Shown here: positions 44,767-54,245 of the stretch, piece by piece | Layout: every line of letters begins with the position of its first letter | Numbering within the stretch: position 1 is the stretch's first letter | Source of the DNA: Cercospora beticola | Taxonomy: Eukaryota; Ascomycota; Dothideomycetes; Mycosphaerellales; Mycosphaerellaceae | Direction: 5' to 3' | NCBI RefSeq assembly: GCF_033473495.1 | Contig: NC_088941.1 | Location: 2,170,001 to 2,234,000, forward strand | DNA length: 64,000 nucleotides | Notes under the pieces: model-generated | Told to the model about the DNA's origin: nothing | Databases searched by the model: none | What the model saw: the letters and a program-made list of their open reading frames with translations, nothing else | Position numbers and translations under genes: made by a program

Positions 44767-46123
44767 GGTGGGCGGAATGTGCTGCGGTCGGAGTTGCTCA
44801 GTGCGATCAAGGCGGGCGCTGATGTTGTCGCATGTCCGAGTCCAGTTTCGTGTGCGTGCCAAGAGTCCGTGCATCGGCGACAAGAAGCTCCGATCTTGAG
44901 AAGTTGCGATGGGCCTCCGCAAACACCTCCGCGTGAGAGCAGCATCATCCAGATCAGACAACACTGCAGAAATGGCGTGGTTGCAACTGTCAGAAGAGAG
45001 CAAGGCATGCGATTGTGTCAAGAGCGAGATGAGATGAATTATTGCTGACGGGAGGAATAGGAACGCATCGCGAGGGTCATCGACCTCTCCAGAGTAGCCA
45101 TCCACTAGTACGACGACCACCATAATCGTAACGACGACAGGGCACGCATTGACATCGATACAGTGGCTACCTCCCATTGATCATCTATCTGGGCTACACA
45201 CGAAGCAACCCACGACCAACACTCATCAGGTATTCCCAATCGAAGGCCTTGCTCTCGGACATTGTGGCTGACTCCGTCGCAGACTCTTCTCTCCACTTGC
45301 GCAATAGACGATCAGGACGATTTGTACAGATACGGACCGGGGAGGGTGTACATTAGATGCAAGAGCAATGCCAGGGCAGCATATGGCAAGACGGAGGGCG
45401 TATGAGCACGGAAGCATAGCATGGCGCAGTAAGAGGGATTCGCCGCTTGTATAACTCTTCAATGATACCACAATTTCAATCAACACCAGGGCTTGGAGCA
45501 CGGGGCGCGATTGTTCGCCGTAGAGAGGTACACCTGTACTGTCGAAATCTACGCCGATGAGACTTCGAAGCGCTCCCAAGCAGACCGGCCTACTGATTCG
45601 CGTTCTGATCTTTCGAATGTTTTCCAGGAGATATTGGAGCTGGGAAGCATTCATCATGGATACCGCCGCTGCGTGGAAACGGGATTTGTTGCACTACTTC
45701 CTACGTGCTGGGTGCAGGAGGTACGAGGTGTATTCCTAAGTGCCTGCCTCGGGGTCGAGGACACGCGTTCGTTCCTTCGAAAGACGCAGCGCTGGGAAGG
45801 AGATGTTCAGTACGAGAAACACTCCTCTACACTCTTGCGCTCCGATAACAAGGACCAGAAAATGTCACCCATGCCCTCATGCATCGGATTCGCATCGGCA
45901 TTTGCCATGAAGGATGCCGGCCGCCCTCGACTGCGGCGAATCATGCTGCCACAGCTCAGCCACCGAGTCCAGAACACACCACGCTGGCCGCCTCCAAGGT
46001 ACATCGCCTGATGTACGCCCTCACTCAGCCTCCGCGTCTTCATCACAATGTCTCTTTTGCATCCCAGCATCGCACTCACTCAACTGTGCTATCTGGGGCT
46101 TCTGCCATCATCTACACTCCAAG
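44767..46123. promoter_or_regulatory. Divergent intergenic region eL28 / HET gene
   Basis: 1357 bp that should contain the eL28 promoter (minus) and the first HET gene promoter (plus). Open frames of up to 177 codons overlap one another and show no motif. The HET frame is open for 70 codons upstream of the chosen ATG, but that part is Cys/His/Ser-rich and not like the family. Confidence 0.45.
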
Positions 46124-48196
46124 ATGCGGTTGTTGAACGTGTCTACACTGGAGCTGAAGGAGTTCGGCGAGAGCAGCATCCCACCTTATTACATCGCGTC
46201 TCACCGCTGGACATCAGATGAAACGACATACAAAGATGTGAAGAAGCGACGCAACACCACCTCAACTGGACATCGGAAACTCCAAAGCTTCTGCGACTTC
46301 ATCCAGCGGACAAATGTTCCAACGACGCGAGCCATGACCACTCTCGGCATTGAGCGAAGTTGCCAGTGGCTCTGGATCGACACCGCGTGCATGGACAAGA
46401 GCAGCAGTGCCGATCTGTCTGAATGCATCAACTCCATGTTCCATTACTACGCAGATTCTCAGATTTGCTACGCCTATTTGCACGACGTTGGACCTCTGAA
46501 GAACCACGAGAGCGCCATCATGGACTTTGTGCAAAGCGAGTGGTTCCGTAGAGGCTGGACGCTACAGGAACTGCTTGCCCCGCGTAAAGTAGTCTTCCTC
46601 AATCGGGATTGGGAGATCTTCGGCCATAAGTGTCAGCTGCACAAATGCGACTTGAGCTGTCAAGGCTTCGGCACCTGCTTGAACGCCAAGATCGAAAAGA
46701 TTACAAGTATCAGTCTGAACTATCTCTCGCGTCAATGGATGCCTAGCTATCTTCGTCTCATGGAATCCGTGCAAGTCTGGATGCAAAACAGGAAAACGGA
46801 ACGTATCGAAGATCAAGCGTACTGCCTACTGGGACTTCTCGGCATCAATCTTGCTCCCATCTACGGCGAGCGTGAGAATGCTCAGCTACGTCTGCGAGAA
46901 GAATTCAACAAGCGGTCGAGGAGACTTCCCGCGCCTGTAATGCGACCCTTGGGGCAGACCGGTGCTTCGCCCAGCGGTCACAGCATCTATGATCCCGCCG
47001 CATATGAGCCTGCCGGACTATACGCTGGCCTGTCAGCACTCGAAGCAAGATATCCGGGTATCAGTAATGATGTTTGGTCAGCTGATGCCAAAGCGATTCA
47101 ATATTCGAATATCGTCGTCTCCCAATCGCAGATTACGAGCCAGAGAACCAAAAGTGAATCAAACCGTGCCCGGCATAAAAGCCATGGCCCAAATCTGGTC
47201 GGTCCCATCAGCCTCGACGACGCACCGAAGCTTCCTGTGGGACGTCTCTCGGGACCAACCCGAGACGTCAGTAGAACGTATTCGGTGTCAGCGAGACGAT
47301 TTCGCAGCGACACGAGCGATTGCAGCACAATCGCTGTGCCAGATCTGGGTCCACTTCCTCCAGTTCCAGGGCTGCCAACACCGATCCCAAACGAGGGTGA
47401 AGGTTCTACGAGTCCATTCGTGAGCGCGTCGGGCAGGCCTAAGACTGCTACTGGAAGCTTGACTCCTCCCAGTGGCGCCATTGAAGGAAGTAAAACGCTC
47501 ACGCATGCGCTGCAAAACGCAATGGAAGCTGTAGTCGCTCGCTCGCAGAGCACTCGGACCGGACTGCGGGAAGAGCGTTTGCGAAAGATCACTGAAGCGA
47601 TGAACGCCCAGCCGCGGATCAACGACTCTGACTTGTCACTGCTGGTTACCAAGCAGATCGAGGAAGAACCGGGTACGCCTACAGGTGAACGACAAGATGA
47701 GGAAGCTGCGGGAGAAGAGGATGACGATGGCGGGAAAGATTCTGCTGTTGGAAGGGATTCTCTTCCGCAACTGAGCTTTGAGTTGGAAGCTCCCGAAGAA
47801 TTGCATACGCACTTTACTGACGCGACAGAAGAAGACTCAGATCGGCTGCGCGAGCCAGAGACCATTTTGCTTCCGGACTCCGACATCGAAAGCGAACCAG
47901 ACACGACAGAGCTTATGAAAGCAGCCAACACTGATCTCATTGAAGACTTTGCCGAGGAACTGCGCATAGCCGACGATCATGAAGCTAGTCTGAATCGTCT
48001 GGAGAGCGAAATGGAAGACGTTGCAGGAAGTCTTCTCCCTCATGCCAACGTGCAAGAGAGGTATGATAAGCCGGGCGAGCGAGATTCTCTCGCGCAATTC
48101 GAGATCGAAATGGATGCTTTTGCGAAAGAGCTGTTCCCGGTGTTGGAGTTTGAAGGTGATGTTCGAAGTGATGTGGTACTTGAAGAGTGGTTATAG
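46124..48196 (+). CDS. Heterokaryon incompatibility (HET) domain protein, copy 1
   Basis: Single exon, 690 residues from the ATG at 46124 (MRLLNVSTLELKEF), the usual start of HET-D/E-type proteins. The in-frame ATG 70 codons upstream lacks family character. The HET domain occupies about residues 20-170, with YYIASHRW, CQWLWIDTACMDKSSSADL, INSMFHYYADSQICYAYLHD and FRRGWTLQELLAPRKVVF. It is followed by RIEDQAYCLLGLLGINLAPI and YGERE. HET domains are TIR-like and trigger cell death when incompatible strains fuse. The remaining ~420 residues are low complexity and increasingly acidic, with no NACHT, WD or ankyrin repeats. Near the C-terminus two similar segments occur (SLNRLESEMEDVAGSLLP and SLAQFEIEMDAFAKELFP). 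It is tandem with copy 2, same strand, 317 bp apart. Confidence 0.93.
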   Translation: MRLLNVSTLELKEFGESSIPPYYIASHRWTSDETTYKDVKKRRNTTSTGHRKLQSFCDFIQRTNVPTTRAMTTLGIERSCQWLWIDTACMDKSSSADLSECINSMFHYYADSQICYAYLHDVGPLKNHESAIMDFVQSEWFRRGWTLQELLAPRKVVFLNRDWEIFGHKCQLHKCDLSCQGFGTCLNAKIEKITSISLNYLSRQWMPSYLRLMESVQVWMQNRKTERIEDQAYCLLGLLGINLAPIYGERENAQLRLREEFNKRSRRLPAPVMRPLGQTGASPSGHSIYDPAAYEPAGLYAGLSALEARYPGISNDVWSADAKAIQYSNIVVSQSQITSQRTKSESNRARHKSHGPNLVGPISLDDAPKLPVGRLSGPTRDVSRTYSVSARRFRSDTSDCSTIAVPDLGPLPPVPGLPTPIPNEGEGSTSPFVSASGRPKTATGSLTPPSGAIEGSKTLTHALQNAMEAVVARSQSTRTGLREERLRKITEAMNAQPRINDSDLSLLVTKQIEEEPGTPTGERQDEEAAGEEDDDGGKDSAVGRDSLPQLSFELEAPEELHTHFTDATEEDSDRLREPETILLPDSDIESEPDTTELMKAANTDLIEDFAEELRIADDHEASLNRLESEMEDVAGSLLPHANVQERYDKPGERDSLAQFEIEMDAFAKELFPVLEFEGDVRSDVVLEEWL

Positions 48197-48513
48197 ACTG
48201 GAGAACAGATATTTTGAGCTGATACAATTTCTAATAATTTTCATTCACTTGAGAAATTGTAAAAGCGTTGTCTAATCACCGTGCATCGAATAGTGACTTT
48301 TCGTGCTCGCCGTGCTGTGACAAGCTTGCTGCGGTGTAGCATCGCTTGCATAAGCTTACAGAAGCGATGATGGGGTCAGGCATCTCGCAGCTTGCCACAT
48401 CAGCAACTAATGCAAGATGGCTCCGCTCATGCATACGGTCCAATGCCGAAAGCTCGACCTCTCTCAGTCTTCGCTATACCACAGCCATCTCTCAGTCTGT
48501 CGTCACGGTCGTC
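48197..48513. promoter_or_regulatory. Intergenic between the two HET genes
   Basis: 317 bp between same-strand genes; should hold the terminator of copy 1 and the promoter of copy 2. The copy 2 frame is open from 48346 but the translation there is not family-like. Confidence 0.45.
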
Positions 48514-50571
48514 ATGCGCTTGCTCAATGTACATACGCTGGAGTTTGAGGAGTTCTACCACGATGATATTGAGAGTCTGCCGCGATATATTATCGCATCC
48601 CATCGCTGGGGTCAACGCGAGCCGAAGTACAAGGATGTCGTGAAAAGGCGACATACGGATTCCCCGGGGCATAAGAAGATCGAAGGCTTTTGTAAGACGA
48701 TCCGGGAGTCTGGGACAGGAGTTAACTGGCTATGGATCGATACAGTGTGCATTGATCAGAGGAGCTCATTCGAACTTCACGAGTCGATTAATTCGATGTT
48801 CAGATGGTATGCCAATGCCGAATGCTGTCTCGCATACCTCGGCGATGTCGTGGCGAAGAAGCACAGAAGCTCGAATGATCAGGAGAAGCACGACAGTACC
48901 TCCTTCGGCCGCAGCAAATGGTTCACACGAGGCTGGACACTGCAAGAACTCTTCGCACCGAAACTCGTCATCTTCTTCGACCAGACTTGGCAAGTCATTG
49001 AAACCAAAGGACAAACGGCATCCAACTGTGATCCTCTATGCTTCGCGTCTACCACGAACTTGACATCTCTGATCAGCCCGATTTCCGGGATCCCAAATAA
49101 TGTTCTCCGCGATTGCGAGAGGAGGAAAGAATGCAGTGATGAGGAGAAAATGTCCTGGATGACGAATCGACGAACGACCCGAGTGGAAGATCTTGCATAC
49201 TGTCTCCTCGGTATCTTCGAAGTGTTCATGCCGTTGGTATATGGCGAAGGCGACCAGTCTCGTCATCGCTTGCTGAAAGAGATTCTGGCGAAGAAGGAAA
49301 TCGAGCGGGCAAAACTCGGATTTCATAGTGATCGACAAGATCACGAAATCGACATGCAACTTTGTTCCGAAGAAAAAGCTCTCGACCTGAGCTCTCGTGT
49401 CTCGCGACTTATTCGAAGAAGGGGATACAGTAAAGATGAAGCGGTATATTACCTTGCAATGAAGGCCGCACGAGATCGTGGCGTGCAGGTTGAGCAAGCG
49501 AGAGAAGAGATTGAACAGTACTTGTCCGCCTTTGAGCAACATGTAAGTTGGACGAAGTACCAGTATCGCGCAATAAGGAAACAAGGTTTCCCGCGAGCGA
49601 CTGCAATTCGTCATATGGAAGCGTATCTGCGTCGGTGTGGGTATAATGCCGTCGATGCGCAGAGGTCGTTGAAGGCGAGATTGTGGTATGAGCCATTGCC
49701 GACGGAGAAGACGAGGGGGGAGAAAGTCGAGGGGTTGCGAGCTGAGGAGGATCAGCATCTTAAAGTGCCTCCGGCGTCGACCTGGACAAGTGGGAAAAGC
49801 GGCTTGTGGGATGGAACGCAGAGGGGCCCAGTGCCGGAGATTAATGTATTTGATTATGAGCTGCAGGAACAAGGGCCGGAGGAGAGTACTCGTGGGACAG
49901 AACAGGAGGCGTCGTCTTTTGAGCAGAGTCGCGATACAGTCGAAAAGGATTCTGCGCATGATGCCAGGAAAGGAGTGCCTATTGCTCGGGTCAATTCGCC
50001 AATTCAGCAGCCCAGAACGACGGGGTTCACAGTGCACCTGCGTGCGAGCCCGGAAAGAAGTCTCAACGCTGGTGCGCCTGCAATGTGTCTAAGAGAACTG
50101 TCAGCCGAGGGCCTGCAAGTTGGAGAAATTGCAAGTAGGGTCAACCCAGATGCAGTAAGCACGATGGAAGAAGAGATAGTAGTCGGGGACAGTCTGGCTT
50201 CCAATCTCGACCCCGCAGCGCAAGAAACCCAAAGATGCAAAGAGGCCTCTCCGATCACACAAAGTGAGAACGAGAAAGGTGCTGTTCTTGGTCTCCAACA
50301 GACAGCTGCCTCTTCCTCAAGTTGCATGGCGAGGGAAAAGCCTGCCAATGCAGCCCAATGCAAAGGTCCTGTCGACTTTGACAGCCGCGAATCCCGTGCG
50401 GACCTTCCCATTCGCACTCTTTCAGCGAGCCGCCAACCTTTGTACGTCTCGAGAGACCAACAAGTGCCGAGAACTGCTGCGATAAAGGCGCCCGTCGTCG
50501 TGGGCGCTTCGTCAGAAGACAGCGATAGAGCATCTGGGCTGGAAGGAACACGGCAGGGGATGCCAGTGTAG
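48514..50571 (+). CDS. Heterokaryon incompatibility (HET) domain protein, copy 2
   Basis: Single exon, 685 residues from the ATG at 48514 (MRLLNVHTLEFEEF). The HET domain has YIIASHRWG, VNWLWIDTVCIDQRSSFEL, INSMFRWYANAECCLAYLGD and FTRGWTLQELFAPKLVIF, then RVEDLAYCLLGIFEVFMPL and YGEGDQSRHRLLKEIL. The N-terminal ~250 residues are clearly paralogous to copy 1. The C-terminal part differs: about residues 290-400 form a helical block with three related motifs (RRRGYSKDEAVYYL, RKQGFPRATAIRHM and RRCGYNAVDAQRSL), followed by a disordered tail rich in Ser, Glu and Arg. The expected role is allorecognition or programmed cell death, but no effector domain is recognised. The pair probably arose by tandem duplication with replacement of the C-terminal halves. 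Confidence 0.93.
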   Translation: MRLLNVHTLEFEEFYHDDIESLPRYIIASHRWGQREPKYKDVVKRRHTDSPGHKKIEGFCKTIRESGTGVNWLWIDTVCIDQRSSFELHESINSMFRWYANAECCLAYLGDVVAKKHRSSNDQEKHDSTSFGRSKWFTRGWTLQELFAPKLVIFFDQTWQVIETKGQTASNCDPLCFASTTNLTSLISPISGIPNNVLRDCERRKECSDEEKMSWMTNRRTTRVEDLAYCLLGIFEVFMPLVYGEGDQSRHRLLKEILAKKEIERAKLGFHSDRQDHEIDMQLCSEEKALDLSSRVSRLIRRRGYSKDEAVYYLAMKAARDRGVQVEQAREEIEQYLSAFEQHVSWTKYQYRAIRKQGFPRATAIRHMEAYLRRCGYNAVDAQRSLKARLWYEPLPTEKTRGEKVEGLRAEEDQHLKVPPASTWTSGKSGLWDGTQRGPVPEINVFDYELQEQGPEESTRGTEQEASSFEQSRDTVEKDSAHDARKGVPIARVNSPIQQPRTTGFTVHLRASPERSLNAGAPAMCLRELSAEGLQVGEIASRVNPDAVSTMEEEIVVGDSLASNLDPAAQETQRCKEASPITQSENEKGAVLGLQQTAASSSSCMAREKPANAAQCKGPVDFDSRESRADLPIRTLSASRQPLYVSRDQQVPRTAAIKAPVVVGASSEDSDRASGLEGTRQGMPV

Positions 50572-51650
50572 ACTGGCGCCATTATGAGGTCTTTCTTGGA
50601 AGCTGAATGAAAAACATGGCAGGCAAATGAAGAGAGAACATATCTGCTACTCCACTGTGCAAGGGCCCATTGCGCCTTCGCGCTGCCGTGATACGTTACG
50701 GCATATGAGAAACGCATCGCGATCGCGGTTGTGACACCCTCGTGCTCAGCAGAGGCCAAAGAGGAGAGGAGATGCTGTTGATCTGAGGACTCGAGCGCCC
50801 GTCTCCCAAAGAAGAGTCACTGCTTTGTTGTTGTATGATCGCACCAGCTGTAGCCAGGAAATGTAAGCACTGTCCTCTGCACTCAGCTTCCCGCATCCCA
50901 TACAGTGCGATATTCATTTCGCTGCTGTGATGGGCCATCTTTGACGTGCAACTACGGTTTCTCCTTGCACGCCTGCATGTCCAAGGCACAGCAGCTGGAC
51001 ATGCCGGAGACCGTGGCTCTGTCTAAGACGCTCTTTAGACCGTGGCAGCGCACATTTCTCAGTGTGGATATCCCATTCCATCTCCCGGAGATATGCGCTC
51101 TTGCAAGCACCATCGTGATATGTGTCCCAATGGTGACTTCCGGAGGTGCTTCTCCCATCTCCGTCGTCTGCTTACGTCTCGCTGCGTGCGGACTGGCTGT
51201 ACCACTCTCCTCCATGCCAGATCGAAAACTCAGAATGCATCAAAAGTCCTTTTATCCCTCTTCCTTCTCGTAGTATCATAGCCTACGCCTCGTCCATTTG
51301 CGTGGTTGTGCCGTAGACTTGCTGCAGCCTCGCCGGCGTCTTTCCAGCTGCAAAACGACGTTCCTGAGCGTCCCACGCCTGTCCCGATCCGCGGCCCAGG
51401 CTTCCCAACTGCGAGCACAGGGCAACAGCTCACCCCTGACGAGCTCGCAGTAGCGTTCCCGGGTAGTGTGAAAGCCAAATGAGCTTAATTGAACGTCAAG
51501 GTGAGCTAGAATTCGGCCTGAGGTTGGTGGAGGTGTTGGCCGAGAAGCCCGCCAATATTCACTCTGGTCCACGAGTATGCCGCACAGATGGTCCCAGGAC
51601 CATCAAAACACGGCGAGGAGTGTCGGAGATCCGTCAGAATGGTGTTAGCA
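50572..51650. other. Intergenic, no gene seen
   Basis: About 1.1 kb downstream of the second HET gene. Open frames on both strands overlap and lack recognisable sequence. Confidence 0.45.
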
Positions 51651-51659
51651 TCGTTTAGA

Positions 51660-52290
51660 ATCATCGCATTACCGTGTTGGAGGAGTTGTGAGGCCGTGAG
51701 GGAAAATGGAGGGTAGCACGCCGAAGGCCAGCGGACTTCCACCATCGCCGGAAATGGCCTCTACCATCTGTAACAGTCGTAATAACGCTTTGCAATGCTT
51801 GCGAGCTCATTCCCATCGTGTTGCGCATGCTGAACAACGTGGTGAATGCATGGGACAGCGTAGCCGACAAAGCCTGCCTCCAGCGATCGCGAATCCCCGA
51901 CACTGGCTGGACGACCACCAACGCCAACAATGGCTTCAACCGCGATAGTCGCAACAGCGCTTTGCAACGCATACGAACTCTTTCCGATCGTGATCAGCAT
52001 GCTGAACAGCATCGTGAACGCATTGGGGAGGCGTAGCGGACAAAAGTCTGTTCCAGCTGCGCAGACTCCCGACACAGCGTGAACCACCATCAGCGCCTAC
52101 GATGCCCTCCACCGCCCGTAACAGTCGCAATAGCGCTTCGAACCGGTTACGAGCTCATCCTCATCGCGATCAGAGTGCTGAAAAGCATGATGAAAGCATT
52201 GGGAAGGCATAGCGGACGATACCTGCCTCCAGCGGACCCGATTCCCGACGCAGCGGCGATAGCGACCACGACCACGAGCGTCGCACAACA
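51660..52290. repeat. Degenerate ~174-bp tandem repeat, about 3.5 copies
   Basis: The segment TAACAGTCGCAATAGCGC and variants starts at 51771, 51943 and 52119 (172 and 176 bp apart). In each copy it is followed by a TACGAGCTCATCC-like stretch, a CAGCATGCTGAACAGC-like stretch and a TAGCGGACAAAGCCTGCC-like stretch. On the plus strand, pieces of the copies translate to related hydrophobic peptides (NAYELFPIVISMLN-like), but in different frames and broken by stops. A decayed coding-like array. Confidence 0.78.
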
Positions 52291-54085
52291 ACCACGAATA
52301 CGACCATGACGAATACAGTAATGCGTGGACGACGACTGCGATGACCATGCGCCGATGCACAACATCATCCACAGCGATTGGCTCGATCCCATACCGATCC
52401 TCGACCTCCGAACGGGCATACCGAATTCGCGACCGCCGGCAGAATAAGAGGCGGGATATGTTCGATATACCTTCATGAGCCTTTGACGAGGGCGAGGAGC
52501 AAGAGCGTCAGGTGCACGCAAGGCCATGAGGATGGCGAGCATGCCAGGAAGCATTACACGGTCGCGCAAAGGGCGTAGCATTCGCCGGCAACACCGTGGT
52601 GCAGGCGGGACTGGCACGGAGCAACGTACGGAACACGAGCAACCTGAACGGTCCTCGTGTATGCCATGGATGGACAGCAGTCTTTCGCACGGCGTCTGTC
52701 GATCGGCACTCTGCCATTCAGCTACACACCCGTCGGCAGGACCTCCGACAAGCACTTGCGATGGCCGAGGAATCCAAACAACACTGAGCTGTCTGCAAGA
52801 ATGTAGGCGTCCGAGATGATTGAGGAAGCTCTACAGCAACGAGCAGTCCGCGGCAGCAGGGGATAGAACGAAGGGTTCAAAGCCCGTACCCAAACACGCC
52901 CAGCGCAACGAAGTTGGCTTAGAGCAAGAGATGGATGATGACATGGACCAGTCTTTCTGTCTGTCGAACAAGACACTCGCCATCAGTTTTGGCGATCCTG
53001 CTGCAGCGATGTGCGCCGTTGTCCAGAAGGACGGAACTGAAGAGCGCATCATACGAAGCCAGAAAGCATTATAACACCTACCTTGGTGCAGCAGCAACCT
53101 AGTCTCGGTAGCTGACCAGAGCTGGGAACCAGGCACTCGGTACTCTGCCTCTCGTACGACAGTGCCTTGCCAGGGTAACATTGTCGTGCTGGCCAAGAGA
53201 CTCAAGTCACAGACATCCGGCCATGTTCGGCAACAAGTGTGCGCGAATGCTTAGCGACACGTCCTGAGTAGGACGTTCATTGCGGTGATTCCACTGAAAT
53301 GCAACATGCCCTCGCGGAAGCTGAGTACTGCAACTGTCATGCTTCGATAAAGAAAAGTTTGGCGATGAGTCGCCAGATTAAGGATGACATGTTTCACCTA
53401 CCGTCCCGAAATCAAGATGCCATCGGATACAGTATATGGCAGCCATGTTGCCAATACTTCAGCAAGCCCAGGATGTGAACGCAAATTCGCTGTGATCCAT
53501 TCGAAACCGCAACTCGTCTCAATATATCCAGACTCTTCAGCGCAAGGTGCTGTGCTGTGCAGTGGCTTACAAACACATCAGCCCGCCGGGTGTCGAAAAG
53601 CATCATCTTCTGGGCCCCAGTCAAGATCCAGGACGCTGTGGCCAGTATACGATGTTCAAGTCTTTCAGACGGACCTCTTGGTGCTTGCATCAAAGAATCA
53701 AGTTGGCGTTTTTCCTCAAGGCGTCCCGCAGATGGCAATTTCCCTACTCCTCGTTACTGGAGTGGAGGAGCACCCATCTCTGCTCGCATAAGTTGTATGA
53801 CAGGGGCTGCTGGTGTCGAGCCGTCTTGTCATTGAAATTCGGACTCATGTGCGATATGCTTCCCGCTCTGGCCCTCTCGCAGCTTGGGACCATTTCTTCT
53901 CCACGTGGACTGTAACGCGATCGAGACTTCCAATTACAGCCACTTCGACTGCCCGAGCTTGTGTGGCATTGGATGTTTTCTGCACTTGCGAAGTATGTAC
54001 TTTGGACCCTCACAAATCGGCCTCTGTATGACCTCCTCGGATCGTCCTCTGCTGTACGATGAAACACCTCGTGGATTCATCTCCG
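52291..54085. other. Intergenic, no gene supported
   Basis: About 1.8 kb with several overlapping open frames of 60-202 codons on both strands; none shows a motif, and none continues across neighbouring sequence with plausible splicing. Confidence 0.4.
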
Positions 54086-54088
54086 AAA

Positions 54089-54240
54089 ATTGGCGCATTG
54101 TGGTTCCATCTTTCTCAAAGAACTCCGATACCTTGGAAGCTTACAGGTTGTCGAACATGGTATCCATTGGCGCATTGTGATTGCAACTCTCCCAGAGAAC
54201 TCCCACATATCAGAAGCTTTGCAGGTTGCCAAACATGACG
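54089..54240 (+). repeat. 76-bp imperfect direct repeat x2
   Basis: ATTGGCGCATTGTGGTT at 54089 and ATTGGCGCATTGTGATT at 54165 begin two copies that remain alignable for about 75 bp (AACTCC, GAAGCTTNCAGGTT, AACATG). Plus-strand peptides are related (WRIVVPSFSKNSD and WRIVIATLPENSH), but the 76-bp period does not keep frame. Confidence 0.75.
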
Positions 54241-54245
54241 ATCTT

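Noticed and set aside
45914..46123. 70-codon N-terminal extension of the first HET protein
   Set aside because: HET proteins of this type start at MRLL; the extension is His/Cys/Ser-rich and not matched in copy 2.
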